64,000 bases of DNA from Symbiodinium natans (GCA_905221605.1 CAJNDS010002272.1:28501-92500), one strand, 5' to 3'; counted from the stretch's first letter, positions 20,870 through 31,482 are shown. The notes: generated by a model from the letters alone, not told the origin. Translations and numbers: made by a program.

Positions 20870-21300
20870 TTTGTGTAGAGATTATCCGAGTTATGTGACT
20901 TATGTTGCTGGATTCGGGCAGAAGGGATTCATGGTGTGGTTGTCACGCCCCCTAATTATAATTCAAATAGTAATACAGGGTGATGATACTAGTATTAGTA
21001 ATATACTTGTAGGCAAGGAACGCGCGCCATGAATTATAGTATTATGACAGGGGGCAAAGACCCCAGCATTAAACAGTACGTTTGTGCGCGTTGAACTTGC
21101 CGCTCACGATAGTAATGGTAGTATTGCACGAGTCTTTGGGGGATCACCTTGTTCTCCGTGCTCACTCCTTTCAATACTAGTAATATGAGCGAAGCGAACA
21201 CGCCCAAATTATATCAAATTACAAGCGAGTGAAACGAAATATTCGGGGCGCGTGCACGGACGCCCTAAAGTAGTATTAAATGAGATGGTGTAGGACGTCG
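20870..21300 (+). other. AT-rich compositional island
   Basis: About 430 bp with many TAGTATTA and AATTATA words and no telomere-type repeats. Short inverted words (ATACTAGTAAT and CTAGTATTAGTA) suggest secondary structure. No ORF. Confidence 0.6.
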
Positions 21301-21414
21301 GTGTTTTGAAAACCCTAAACCCTAAACCTAAAACCCAAAACCCTAAACCCTACACCCTAAACCCTAAACCCCAAACCCCAAACCAACCCAAACGATTCCC
21401 GATGTGCGAGGACT

Positions 21415-21462
21415 GGCTCGCTGAGGCAAGCAGCTGGAACTTGCCGCGTGCCCAGCCGGTTT
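21415..21462 (+). CDS. Weak exon-like island, related to about 34630
   Basis: After GTGCGAG the frame reads DWLAEASSWNLPRAQP up to a GTTTTT donor. The related stretch at 34630-34675 (GAGGACTGGCCGCTCAGG) is frame-shifted relative to it, so at least one copy is decayed. Confidence 0.3.
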
Positions 21463-21627
21463 TTTTTGAACAACACCCTAAACCAACCCCAAACCCGAAA
21501 CCCAAAACCCCAAACCCAAAACCCCAAACCCTATTTCCATCTTTTTCAACCTACTGACCCAAGTGAATATCTTGCAGGCCCCCCCCCCCCCCCAATCCAC
21601 CTCAGAACACCCCTAAACTCTGAACTC

Positions 21628-21736
21628 CAAAACCCTAAACCCTAAACCCTAAACCCTAAACCCTAAACCCTAAACCCTAAACCCTAAACCCTAAACCCTA
21701 AACCCTAAACCCTAAACCCTAAACCCTAAAACCCTA
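21628..21736 (+). repeat. CCCTAAA array
   Basis: Fifteen CCCTAAA units. Confidence 0.96.
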
Positions 21737-21755
21737 AAACCCCAAAAAGCTGAAG

Positions 21756-21802
21756 CCAAAAAGAAACGATTCCGCTTGAGGTTTGAGCTTCACGTCGGGA
21801 CG
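21756..21802 (+). CDS. Exon-like island, unassigned gene 1
   Basis: Between CTGAAG and GTAGAC. Reading AKKKRFRLRFELHVGT, strongly basic at the start. Confidence 0.42.
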
Positions 21803-22213
21803 GTAGACTCCCACATGAGGCGCCGGGTTTGGGGGTTAGGGTGTAGGGATTAGGGTTTAGGGTTTAGGATGTAGGGTTTAGGGTTTAGGGTTTAGGGTTT
21901 AGGTGCGGGTTTCGGGTTTGGGGTGTAGGGGTTGGGGTGTAGGGTTTAGGGTTTATAGGGTTTATAGGGTTTATAGGGCTTATAGGGATTAGGGCCCAGG
22001 GCTTCGAGAGAAGCGCTCCTTGGGTTTGGAGTCAAGAGTATTCGTATAAACCGTATAAACCCTAGAAGCCCTAGCAACCCTCGAAACCCTAGGAAACCTG
22101 CAAACCTTATACACCCTGTAAACCCTCTAAACCCTGTAAACCCTATAAACCTCTAAAGCCTATAAACCCTAAGCCCCAAGCCCTAAACCCCAAAAGCTTC
22201 AGTGAGCCGCCAG

Positions 22214-22269
22214 GCATCGCCACAACTTGGGCCTCTCCTTTGAGGACTACGCCGCTTTGGGCGCTCTGG
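22214..22269 (+). CDS. Exon-like island, unassigned gene 1
   Basis: Acceptor GCCGCCAG and donor GTGCCA. Reading HRHNLGLSFEDYAALGAL. Confidence 0.42.
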
Positions 22270-22289
22270 GTGCCAGGGTCTGCTGGCCT

Positions 22290-22520
22290 GCAGAGAGCCC
22301 TAAAGCCCTAAACCCTAGACCCTAAAAACCCTGAAACCTGAAACCCTAAATCCCTACAACCCTAAAACCCTAAGAACCCTACACCTCTACAACCCTCAAA
22401 CCCCAAAAAAGCCCTCAAACCCTACAACCCTAAAACCATCAAACCCCCAAAATCACTAAAACCCTACAACTCTAAAACCCTATAACCCTACAACCCTAAA
22501 ACCCTAAAAGCGCGAAAACA
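22290..22520 (+). repeat. Degenerate CCCTAAAA/CCCTACAA tract
   Basis: Loose 7-9 bp units with many substitutions. No coding signal. Confidence 0.8.
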
Positions 22521-22756
22521 CCTTCAGGGTTTTTGGGTCTAGGGCTGAGTGGTGGAACAAGCCTGACGTTTCCAAAGTGAAACCAAAACCTTGCAATTGG
22601 TTTAGGATTGGGGTTATGGGGTTTAGGCCCTAAACCCTAAACCCTACACCCTACACCCTCAATCCTAAACCCTGAACCCTAAACCCTAAACCCTCAAGAC
22701 GAAACACATAGAAATTGTATGTGATGTCACTCTGAATTTCCCATGTTATTTGTCTA

Positions 22757-22960
22757 GACAGCTGACACGCCGAGTTTAAGTAGATTAGTTCAAACCGCTT
22801 TTGGCAAGCCGAATATTCACTTCACTTCAATTCACTTCAACTCCAAACCCCCCCCCCGCAGACCCCCACCCAGACACCCCCCAGATCCCTCCCAGATCCC
22901 AACAGCTGACAAGCCGAGTTTAAGTAAATTGGTGCAACTCGCCTCTTTTGGCAAGCCGAA
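22757..22960 (+). repeat. 60-bp direct repeat pair
   Basis: ACAGCTGACA.GCCGAGTTTAAGTA begins both copies (22757 and 22901) and each ends TTTTGGCAAGCCGAATATT. They are separated by C-rich sequence. Confidence 0.85.
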
Positions 22961-23037
22961 TATTTAAGAGCCTCCGGCTCAAGCCGCCGACCCCGCTGGA
23001 GCATAGTTGAAAGGTTTAAACGCGTTCGTTAGGTCAA

Positions 23038-23155
23038 GTTGGTGGGGGGGGGGCAGGGGGGTTGGGGGGGGGGGGTGGGGGGGGGGGGGTAGGGGTAGGG
23101 GGGGGTAGGGGGTAGGGGGGGGGGTAGGGGTAGGGGGGGGGGTAGGGGGGGGGTG
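23038..23155 (+). repeat. Poly-G / GGGGTAGGGG tract
   Basis: Almost pure G with scattered T and A, likely to form G-quadruplexes and hard to assemble. Confidence 0.9.
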
Positions 23156-23870
23156 GGGCCCAAAGGCCCCATGTCCTGTGCGAAACCGCCTATGGGAGTT
23201 TATGCGGTGTGGGTGGCCTGGCCCTCCATGGAAAAGCTGCCCGAAAACCCCCCCTACCCCCCCCCCGTTTTGGGGGGGTCAGGAGGGAAGGAGGGAGGTT
23301 TTCACCTCCTTTTCCCATCCAACACGCCGCCAGGGTCGGCGGATTCAGTTCACGTCAATTCACTCACCCCCCCCCCCCCCCCAAAAAGGCTGCAAGAAAC
23401 CCCAAAGCCCAGACCCCGCAAGCCCCCAAATAGGCACCGAGATACCCAAAAATAAGGTCCCAAAAAAAGGGTACTGGGAGGCCCCAGAATAGTCTGCGAG
23501 GCACCACAATAAGTTTTGGCAGGCTCCATCCAGATAAGCCCGGCAAACACCAAAATATGTCAGAAAGCCCTCAAAATGTTCCGGTAGGCCCAAAAAATCC
23601 AAAACAGGCGCGGGGAGGCCCCCAAAGAAGCCCCACAAGGCCCCAAAATAAACCCCGGAAAGCCCCCAGAAAATGCCAGAAAATAAGCGAAAATAGGCCC
23701 CCCCCCCCTCCCCCCCCCCGCTTCCCCCCTTCCCCCCTTCCCCCTTCCCCCCCTCCCCCACCTTCCCCACCTTCCCAAAATGAAAAACGTAGTTCCAAAA
23801 AAAAACTCGGTCAAAACTTTCGGTCAAAACTTTCGGTCAAAACTTTTGGGGACCCAAACCCTATAAAATT
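23156..23870 (+). other. Strand-asymmetric C/A-rich region
   Basis: Imperfect ~20-bp units of the form GGCCCCAAAATAAACCCC across 23400-23700, then CCCCTTCCCC runs and three TTTCGGTCAAAACT units near 23805-23845. Open frames on both strands reflect composition. Confidence 0.6.
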
Positions 23871-23874
23871 TCTA

Positions 23875-23997
23875 CAAACCCTAAACCCTAAACCCTAAAC
23901 CCTAAACCCTAAACCCTAAACCCTAAACCCTAAACCCTAAACCCTAAACCCTAAACCCTAAACCCTAAACCCTAAACCCTAAACCCTAAACCCTAAG
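23875..23997 (+). repeat. CCCTAAA array
   Basis: Seventeen CCCTAAA units. Confidence 0.97.
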
Positions 23998-24030
23998 CAG
24001 ACCCGAGCCCGCTAAGCCTTTGCCTTCAAG

Positions 24031-24091
24031 ACTCGCGCCCAGGATGCGGGTTGCGTCGCCCTGGCCGACGCGCGGAAAGCCCCGCAGCTTG
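24031..24091 (+). CDS. Exon-like island, unassigned gene 1
   Basis: Acceptor TGCCTTCAAG and donor GTGCCA. Reading TRAQDAGCVALADARKAPQL. Confidence 0.48.
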
Positions 24092-24615
24092 GTGCCACAA
24101 AGTTCAGGGCTTCAAAGGTTTTGTGTTTTGGTATTTAGAGGGTTTAGGGTTTAGGGTTTAGGGTTTAGGGATAGGGTTTATAGGGTTCATAGCGATGTTT
24201 AGGGTTCATCGGGTTTCAGGGTTTATGGGGTGTAAAGGGTTGTTTTTGTGATTTGTATATATTTGGGCTCAGGAGGTTTGGGGTTTAGAGGGCTTGGGTT
24301 GGGATGTTAAGGATCATAGGATTATAGTGCCCCTTTGTAAAATCTCATTGAGGACTGTTAGCAGAAGGGGAACACCCGAAGGCTTGGGGTTGGGGGTTGG
24401 GTTGCGGGTGAATCGACTTAGGGTGAGGAAACCCTAAACCCTAAACCCTAAACCCTAAACCCTAAAACCTAAACCCTAAACCCTAAACCCTAAACCCCCC
24501 CTCACCCCCCCCGGAGCTCGAGAACGCTTTTTGATGAACACATGCGGAGTTGGCTTTTCGGGATGTATTCGGTTTATAGGGTTCCTAGGGTTTACAGGGT
24601 TTGTAGGGTTTGTAG

Positions 24616-24692
24616 GTTTTTTGACGAACACATGGGGATCAACGCAATGATGCCAGACTTCTTAGTCTTAGTTATCCAAATGGACAACTGCG
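24616..24692 (+). CDS. Penultimate exon candidate, unassigned gene 1
   Basis: Acceptor TTTGTAG and donor GTAAAC. Reading FFDEHMGINAMMPDFLVLVI then QMDNC. It joins in phase to the stop-bearing island at 24855. Its 5' edge is duplicated at 24528-24547 across a telomere-like tract. Confidence 0.5.
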
Positions 24693-24854
24693 GTAAACAA
24701 CCTAAGCCCCAAACCCTGAACCCAAAACCCTAAACCCTAGACCTAAACCCTGTGAACCCAAACGCTGAACCGAAAAACCAAAAACCCTAAACCCTAGACC
24801 AAAACCCTGTGAACCCAAACGCTGAACCGAAAACCGGAACAAGCAGGTGGGCAG

Positions 24855-24907
24855 AGCACTTCATCGATAGTGCCCCGGGCCTCACTGTGGCCTGGCGCAT
24901 TTACTGA
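24855..24907 (+). CDS. Terminal exon candidate, unassigned gene 1
   Basis: After GTGGGCAG, the leftover G of the previous exon completes a GAG codon and the frame reads EHFIDSAPGLTVAWRIY before TGA at 24905-24907. It is taken as the end of the exon series that starts near 5 kb, although it is not shown that all those islands belong to one gene. Confidence 0.45.
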
Positions 24908-25180
24908 ACAATTCGTGTCTGCTTGCCTCGGACCCAGAGTAGGCCCTTCTCATTCTCCGTTTTAGTGTTTGGGTATTTCTTTTTTTAATTCTTAAAACCG
25001 AGGTTTCACAAAGTTTCACTGTAAACCCTAAACCCCGAACCCTAAACCCTAAAGCCTAAATCTTAAACCCGAAGCCCTTACTTGTTTCGGGACAAGGGTT
25101 TAGGGATCCGGACCGCGAATTGTTTTTGTGGACTTTGGTGACTTCGAAAAGGTAGGGTTTAAGCTTTCAGGGTTCAGGAT
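24908..25180 (+). other. Spacer after candidate gene end
   Basis: Unique sequence with a T-rich stretch (24975-25000), scattered CCCTAAA-like words and no gene. Confidence 0.4.
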
Positions 25181-25187
25181 GGGTCCC

Positions 25188-25327
25188 AACCCTAAACCCT
25201 AAACCCCAAACCCCAAACCCTAAACCCTAAACCCTAAACCCTAAACCCCAAAACCCTAAACCCTAAACCCTAAACCCTAAACCCTAAACCCTAAACCCTA
25301 AACCCTAAACCCTAAACCCTAAACCCT
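25188..25327 (+). repeat. CCCTAAA array
   Basis: About 19 units with some CCCCAAA variants, followed to 25500 by degenerate GGGGTTTAG repeats. Confidence 0.95.
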
Positions 25328-25535
25328 CGGGTTTCAGGGTCTAGGCAGTTGAGCGCTTTGGGCTGCAAGAGTTCAGGACCCTAGCGTAGGGTTGAGGGGT
25401 TTAGGGACTTCGGGGGTGTAGGGGTTTAGGGGTTTAGGGGTTTAGGGGTTCAGGGGTTCAGGGGTTTAGCGGTTTAGGGGGGCTTAGGGCTTCGGGCTTT
25501 AGGGGCTTCGGGCAGGGCACGCTGACGTTTTCGAG

Positions 25536-25616
25536 AGTCTTCTTCCGAGGCGGCCCGGGCGCATGAGAAGTGCCGTAGCCTCTGTGGAAAGAGCCAGGGC
25601 GATGGCGGAAGGCAGG
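25536..25616 (+). CDS. Exon-like island, unassigned gene 2
   Basis: Between TTTCGAG and GTTGGG. Reading SSSEAARAHEKCRSLCGKSQ then GDGGRQ. Confidence 0.4.
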
Positions 25617-25794
25617 GTTGGGTCTTCAATGACAAAGAACCCCTCAGCTTGCCCCCCCCCCCCCACCCCGCTCCAAAAAACAAAAAAACAGAAAAAGATC
25701 CCGCAAACCGCCTATAAGCCCCCCAGCCCCTAAACCCCCAGAAGCCCGAAAGCCACCCAAGAGCCTCCAAACCCTCGGCCCTAAAGCCCTAAAC

Positions 25795-25986
25795 CCCCGG
25801 AACCCTGAACCCTGAACCCTAAACCCTAAATCCTAAACCCTAAACCCCAAACCCCAAACCCCAAACCCTAAACCCTAAACCCTAAACCCAACCCTAAACC
25901 CTAAACCCTAAACCCTAAACCCTAAACCCTAAACCCTAAACCCTAAACCCTAAACCCTAAACCCTAAACCCTAAACCCTAAACCCA
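25795..25986 (+). repeat. CCCTAAA array
   Basis: CCCTGAA, CCCCAAA and then about 20 CCCTAAA units. Confidence 0.96.
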
Positions 25987-25992
25987 CTTGAG

Positions 25993-26047
25993 CCTTATGT
26001 GATTGACCAGATCCTGGGCCTCCCATGCCCTTCTGCCGCTGCGGGAG
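25993..26047 (+). CDS. Exon-like island, unassigned gene 2
   Basis: Acceptor CACTTGAG and GA donor (GGGAG|GAAGG). Reading PYVIDQILGLPCPSAAAG. Confidence 0.42.
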
Positions 26048-26103
26048 GAAGGCCCCCCGGTGCTTGGCAGTGGGGGTTTAGGGGCCTGAGAAGAAACCGG
26101 AAA

Positions 26104-26287
26104 CCCTAACCCTAAACCCCAAACCCCAAACCCCAAACCCCAAACCCCAAACCCCAAACCCCAAACCCCAAACCCCAAACCCCAAACCCCAAACCCCAAA
26201 CCCTAAACCCTAAACCCTAAACCCTAAACCCTAAACCCTAAACCCTAAACCCTAAACCCTCAACCCTAAACCCTAAACCCTAAACCT
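26104..26287 (+). repeat. CCCCAAA then CCCTAAA array
   Basis: About 13 CCCCAAA units switch abruptly to CCCTAAA near 26200. Confidence 0.96.
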
Positions 26288-26296
26288 CTTCCGAAG

Positions 26297-26371
26297 GCCT
26301 CCTCCGAGGCTACCCCTGCCTCTGCTCCGGCTACGGCGAGGGCCGGCCGGGCAACTGCTCCGCGCGCCTGG
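26297..26371 (+). CDS. Exon-like island, unassigned gene 2
   Basis: Exactly 75 nt between TTCCGAAG and a GC donor (CTGG|GCTATT). Two frames are open: an Ala/Thr-rich one in phase 0, and LLRGYPCLCSGYGEGRPGNC in another. Confidence 0.38.
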
Positions 26372-26394
26372 GCTATTTAGGGTTTAGGGTTTAG

Positions 26395-26700
26395 GGTTAG
26401 GGTTTAGGGAAAACCCCCAACAACTGTTGGGGTTTTCAGGGGGTTTACAGGGTTTATGGGGTTTATGGGGTTTATGGGGTTTGTAGGGTTTATAGGGTTT
26501 ATTGGGTTTAGTGGGTGTTTTTGGGGTTTATAGGGATTATGGGGATTATGAAGTTTACAGGGTTTATTGGGTTTTGGTGGGTGTTTTTGGGGTCAATACT
26601 CGTAGGGTTTGCAGGGATTTTTAGGGCTTGTAGGGTTGACAGGCTTTGTGGGGTTTAGAGTGTTTTGGTTAGGGTTTACAGGGGTTCAGGGTTTAGGGAC
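26395..26700 (+). repeat. Degenerate GGGTTTATAGGG tract
   Basis: Variants such as GGGTTTATGG and GGGTGTTTTTGGGG, including a ~120-bp higher-order repeat. No gene. Confidence 0.8.
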
Positions 26701-26731
26701 GCAGGGTGCCTTGGTGTAGGCTGTCTGCGAG

Positions 26732-26815
26732 GTCCCCGCGGGGTGCACAAGCACTATCAGCCCTACAAGAAGCTTTGCAAAGCATTGGTGGTCGAACATG
26801 AACAGCGAATGTGCA
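26732..26815 (+). CDS. Exon-like island, unassigned gene 2
   Basis: After TCTGCGAG the frame reads PRGVHKHYQPYKKLCKALVV then EHEQRMC. Borders are not certain. Confidence 0.38.
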
Positions 26816-26879
26816 GAAAGCCTGAATCTCTTGTGAGCCGTTTCGCCCTTAAGCCCTAAACTCTAAGCCCTATAAGCCA

Positions 26880-27530
26880 TAAACCCTAAAGTCTAAGCCG
26901 AGCCGCCCATAATCTGTGGTGGGCGAGGCTTGCCGAGCGTCAGCGAGCGCTTGTCTCATTGAGTGTTGGCTCGTTGTGGATGCCTGTATGCACACTGTTC
27001 AACGTTGAACACCACACCCTGGAAAGGGGAACACCCTATAACCTCCACACCGAAATTCTCTGGTCGCTCCGGTGGTTGCCCCCCCCCGCCCCCCCCCTTT
27101 TGAGGGGCTTCAGGGGCCTCCAAAACAGGCGCGGGTCATTCGGGAACTTACTCTTTGGGAGCCATCTTGAGCCTCTTCCACCCGCCGGGGATTCAGTTTC
27201 AGGGTTCCCGCCGGCAATTTTGCCTCTTTAGTAACACACGAAAACAGAAGCACTTCGAGTCTTGCATGCAAAGACGAAGATGGCACTCTCATCAGCATCA
27301 ATCATCACCACCATCATCAATCACCATCATCATCATCATCATCATGCTGATGCTGATCAGCAACGTCATGACGGTTCTCACTACTGATTTGTGTTTTGCT
27401 GTGTAGATGATATACACTTTGATGGCTTTTGGGGTTGTGACAAACCGTATATGTGTTATCTGAACTCGGGTGGTAGGGGTGGGCAAACCAGTCCTGAACC
27501 GCTGCTCACTCGGAAGACACCTAAAACCCT
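26880..27530 (+). other. Unique region with CAT microsatellite
   Basis: Mostly non-repetitive. CATCAT repeats at 27309-27347. No convincing exon or ORF. Confidence 0.4.
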
Positions 27531-27860
27531 AAACCCTAAAACTGTCTGGGCGGTTGGGGGGTAGGGTTAAAGCTCCATGGGCTGAACTTGGAGGCAAACC
27601 TGGCTAATGACGCCCTGAACCCAAAGCGCCCACCCTTTGCAAGCGCTTAAGGCCCCAAGCCCCGTAAGGATTAAGCCCTAAAACTTCCGTAAACACCCAA
27701 ACTCTTCGACAACTCCTACACCCTTACCCCCCGACTAAACCCTCAACCCTCAACCCTAAAAACCTAAACCCCTAAACCCTAAAACCCCGTTCCCCCAAAA
27801 AAAAACAAAACACAAACAAACACAAAACTCAACCAAACAAGACAAAAAGGAAAAGAAAAG

Positions 27861-27936
27861 GCCCGGCTTGGTCCAACTCCGCGCCATGCCTGGCGTCGCG
27901 CAGCGCTTGTGGGAGGCGCTGCTTGGCCTGCAAGAG
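27861..27936 (+). CDS. Exon-like island, unassigned gene 2
   Basis: After GAAAAG, reading PGLVQLRAMPGVAQRLWEAL then LGLQE. An internal GC donor at GGGAG|GCGCTG is possible. Confidence 0.38.
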
Positions 27937-27943
27937 CTTGGAG

Positions 27944-28338
27944 CCCTAAACCCTAACCTAAACCTAAACCCTAACCCTAAACCCTAAACCCTAAACCTAA
28001 AACCCTAAACCCTAACCCTAACCCTAAACCTAAACCCTAAACCCTAAACCCTAAACCCTAACCTAAAACCTAAACCCTAAACCCTAAACCCTAAACCCAA
28101 ACCTAAAACCCTAAACCCTAACCCTAAAACCCTAAACCCTAAACCCTCTAAACCCTAAACCCTAAACCCTAAAAAACCCTAAACCCTAAAAACCCTAAAC
28201 CCTAAACCCTAACCCTAACCCTAAACCCTAAACCCTAAACCCTAAACCCTAAACCCTAAACCCTAAACCCTAAACCCTAAACCCTAAACCCTAAACCCTA
28301 AACCCTGAACCCTGAACCCTGAACCCTAAACCCTACAC
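27944..28338 (+). repeat. Irregular CCCTAAA/CCTAAA array
   Basis: CCCTAAA mixed with 6-, 8- and 9-bp variants over the first 250 bp, then regular. Confidence 0.95.
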
Positions 28339-28564
28339 CCTCCAGACCCGTTTGGGTTGTTTAGGGTGATGGAGTTTTTCGGGGTGATTTGGGGCTTTGG
28401 GTTAAGGGTGGTTCAGGGGCTATCATAGGCTTCACCAGACATAGGGGTTTCAGGGTCATTCAAACTCCCACACCTTAAACCCTAAACCCTAAACCCTAAA
28501 CCCCACATAAACCCCTGGACCTTTTGGGGGTCCAGGGTCTTGACCCTGATGAATTTTCGGGCAG

Positions 28565-28609
28565 GTGCTGTCGCAGGCGGAAGCAGTTCTCCCACATCTC
28601 AGCACTGAG
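28565..28609 (+). CDS. Exon-like island, unassigned gene 2
   Basis: Fifteen codons, phase 0 to 0, between TCGGGCAG and a GC donor (GAG|GCCGTT): VLSQAEAVLPHLSTE. Confidence 0.47.
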
Positions 28610-28632
28610 GCCGTTGAAAACCCTAAGTTGGG

Positions 28633-28747
28633 ATGTTCCCCCTTCTACTAACAGTCCTTAGTAGGGATTACAGTACCCCTAGTATCCCTAAACCCTAAAC
28701 CCCAAACCCTAATCCCTACTAAGGACTGTTAGCAGAATGGGGAACAT
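28633..28747 (+). repeat. Inverted-repeat element with telomere-type loop
   Basis: Arms of about 38 bp (GATGTTCCCC...AGTCCTTAGTAGGGATTA and its complement) enclose CCCTAAACCCTAAACCCC. Related sequences without the repeat occur at 52424-52500, 44350-44430 and 24303-24375. Confidence 0.8.
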
Positions 28748-28865
28748 CTCTAGCCCGAAGCCTTGAAACCCAAGACCTGGGCAGCCGCCTCGGCCACTTC
28801 GGGTTTAAGGCGTTTTAGGTTTGCGGATGTCGTGGGCTCGGGGTTTCGAAGTTGGGGTTTGGGGG

Positions 28866-28936
28866 TTGGGGTTTAGGGTTTAGGGTTTAGGGTTTAGGGT
28901 TTAGGGTTTAGGGTTTAGGGTTTAGGGTTTAGGGTG
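28866..28936 (+). repeat. TTTAGGG array
   Basis: Ten TTTAGGG units. Confidence 0.96.
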
Positions 28937-28939
28937 CCA

Positions 28940-30045
28940 AAAAGCCTGGACGCAAGCTGCATAGTTGCTTTTCGCTTGGGGTTTCGGTCAGAGACGCTCT
29001 TGAACTGACCTGGCCTCGCTGCCAGCCAGGGAATTAGGATTGGACGTTGCGTTGCGGAAAGCTCATAGAAACCGAGATTTTGTAAGCCCCCCCAAATAAA
29101 ATATATAATCAAATGAAAAGAACAAGAATAAAAAAGCAGAAAAAGAAGAGCACAACGGAAAATCAGCTGAAATTACTGACATACAAGACCGCGATACAAG
29201 CCAGGAACCATCTGGACACCAAATGCTGGCAACGTGATTTGTGCCTCGTTTCTGCGATAGGGTTTCTGAATCGCTTGGTCTAACTTGCAATGGCCACATG
29301 GCTTAGGTCACAACGCCATTAATCGGAACTCTGCTTCCGTGCACATGCAAGGATTTTTTGGCCAAAAACGCAGAATCATCGCAGTCCCCTACGAAGCCAA
29401 CACTTTCTGTGACTCGCACCCTGCTTCTCCCGAAGCCGCCGCGGATTGAAGCTGTGACATGCCTCCGGGTCCGTGTTGGGGATTCTTCCTTGTTGGTTTG
29501 TCGTCGAGGACCACGGGGGCGGCACTATATCATGAGGTGGGGAGGGTCTCCCCCACCTAGCAGCAGGCATGATGATTCGCAACGGTTTGGCTACCCTCCA
29601 CCATCCACGCAGCTCATGGCAGCCCCGAGTCAGGAGGCATCGGCCAGAAGCGCGAAGTCGCAGGGCAGCGGTGCTCGCGGGACCCGTGACCGACGTACGC
29701 CCGGCAGTGGTGTGTGGCACTTCGTCATCGCTTTCGTCGTTTCGTGTTGTTGCTTTTTGTTGCTGCTGCTGGTCGTTGTGTTGCTGGAGCTGGCTCTTTA
29801 GGCCTTGCGCCGGAGGGGCCGCCCTTTTGTTAGGCCATCGTGCCTCGGTCGATGCCCACCTCACCACCTCACCTCACATCAAGCTGTGACACGGTGACAT
29901 AGGGTTTGAGGGTTGCGGCAACTCAGCAACGAATTGTTTCGGGGTGGGTTGTCGGATGCGCTGGCACCACGAATGTTCTCAAGGTTGATGCGCCGGCGCC
30001 ATGGATGTTATCAAGGTTCGGCCATGGATGCTCTGTGGAGCTACG
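28940..30045 (+). other. 1.1-kb unique island with ORFs on both strands
   Basis: No telomere-type repeats. Plus-strand ORF 29358-29801 (147 codons) ends in a strongly hydrophobic stretch (VVSCCCFLLLLLVVVLLELA) like a C-terminal membrane anchor. An overlapping minus-strand ORF (29376-29867, 163 codons) is Gln-rich at the same place. Neither has a recognised domain. Confidence 0.35.
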
Positions 30046-30181
30046 GTTTAGGGTTTAGGGTTTAGGGTTTAGGGTTTCGGGTTTCGGGTTCAGGGTTTAG
30101 GGTTTAGGGTTTGGGGTTTGGGGTTTGGGGTTTAGGGTTACACACCAGGCTTCTGCCTTCAATGTTGTGGAGCTTTCGTAG

Positions 30182-30243
30182 GCCCCCGTCTTCGTGACGA
30201 TGGTCTTTGGGAAGATGGCGCAGTGGCCTTGCAGCAGATCGTT
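30182..30243 (+). CDS. Exon-like island, unassigned gene 2
   Basis: Acceptor CTTTCGTAG and donor GTAGGG. Readings PRLRDDGLWEDGAVALQQIV or APVFVTMVFGKMAQWPCSR; the frame is not decided. Confidence 0.38.
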
Positions 30244-31085
30244 GTAGGGGTGTTGCCTAAACCCTAAACCCCGAAACCCTACACCCGAAACCCTAAACCC
30301 TGAACCCTAAACCCGAAAGACTAAACCCCAAACCCCGAACCCAAAACCCTAAGCCCTAAACCCTAAACCAAGCCTTCGGGGGCTACGGGTTTTCGAGTAT
30401 TGGGGAGACCTGATACATACCCTAAATCCTCCGCTGCCCCACTGCCCTCCCCAGGCACCTTGAGCCATTCTCAAGGCGAGTCAGGCGCGATGCTTCACGC
30501 AGCGTGCGGTATGCTGCGTGGGGGCTTCGGGGTTACTTGGAGCTCCGCGGTTTTGTGGGTCGGCTCATTCGTGGGTTACCCTACAACCCCCGCTTTGCCA
30601 AACCCCCCAGGTTCCCCCCATGATTCTTGGGATCATTGAGCCTATTGAAGGTTGTTTAAGGGGGGAACCTTGGTGGGGGCAGTATAGAGGGGAACCCATG
30701 ACTCATATGCTGATTCTTCACAGGCAATTGGCAATATGTAGGTATCGTACCCTCTAGAATACCTGAAAGGGTTATGTCGGGGACGGAACCAAAAAGCCGA
30801 AAGAGCGTTAAGAGGCCAAAGCTTCCAAAATCTTGAACCCCCTAACCCAACCCCCCCCGAACCCCTCAACTCCCAAAAACCCCCCAACAAGAACCCAAAG
30901 CCTAAGCCCAATGAGAACCCGTGCGCGCTCCCTGTGCGGGATGGCTTTCGGGCATATCTGACTCTTGCAAACCCCAAACCTCAAGTATGAGGCCCTCAGC
31001 CCTACACCCTACCAACCCTAAACCCTGTTTGGTTTAGGGTTTGTAGCCCTATACCCTAAGCCCAACACATTGGGACCCCCTCCAA
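30244..31085 (+). other. Mixed spacer
   Basis: CCCTAAA variants to 30370, then unique sequence, then C-rich repeats. Short ORFs at 30400-30757 lack any family signal. Confidence 0.35.
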
Positions 31086-31096
31086 AAAGCCAGCAG

Positions 31097-31157
31097 GGAT
31101 CTCGGCATGCCCAACGTGGTGGTCTTCGCTTTGGATGCTGCGCCCCCTGCTGGGCCG
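31097..31157 (+). CDS. Exon-like island, paralogue of 35305-35353
   Basis: Between CCAGCAG and GTTCCT. Reading DLGMPNVVVFALDAAPPAGP. The related island at 35305 reads DLGERLGVPVFAVDAA. Confidence 0.45.
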
Positions 31158-31379
31158 GTTCCTACAACCCTGAAGCCCTGAAGCCCTGAATGGTAGCGTT
31201 TGGGGGTTTAGGGTTTAGGGTTTCGGGTTTAGGGTTTAGGGTTCAGGGTTTAGGGTTTAGGGTTTGGGGTGTGTGTTTCAGGTTTTGCTGGCGGAGGGAT
31301 TGTGGTCTCTTCAGGGGAGGCTTTCACCTTTGGGGTCGTGTGCTTCCCGCATGCCTCAAAACCCTAAACCCTAAACCCT

Positions 31380-31482
31380 GAACCCTGAACCCTACACCTT
31401 AAACCCTAAACCTTAAACCCTAAACCCTAAACCCTAAACCCTAAACCCTAAACCCTAAACCCTAAACCCTAAACCCTCACCC
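31380..31482 (+). repeat. CCCTAAA array
   Basis: About 13 units. Confidence 0.95.

Noticed and set aside
23360-23827. Gly/Phe-rich minus-strand ORFs of 75-155 codons.
   Set aside because: They follow the strand-asymmetric CCCC/AAAA composition and overlap ORFs in all other frames.
27309-27347. His-rich metal-binding peptide.
   Set aside because: It is a CAT microsatellite with no supporting frame or neighbours.
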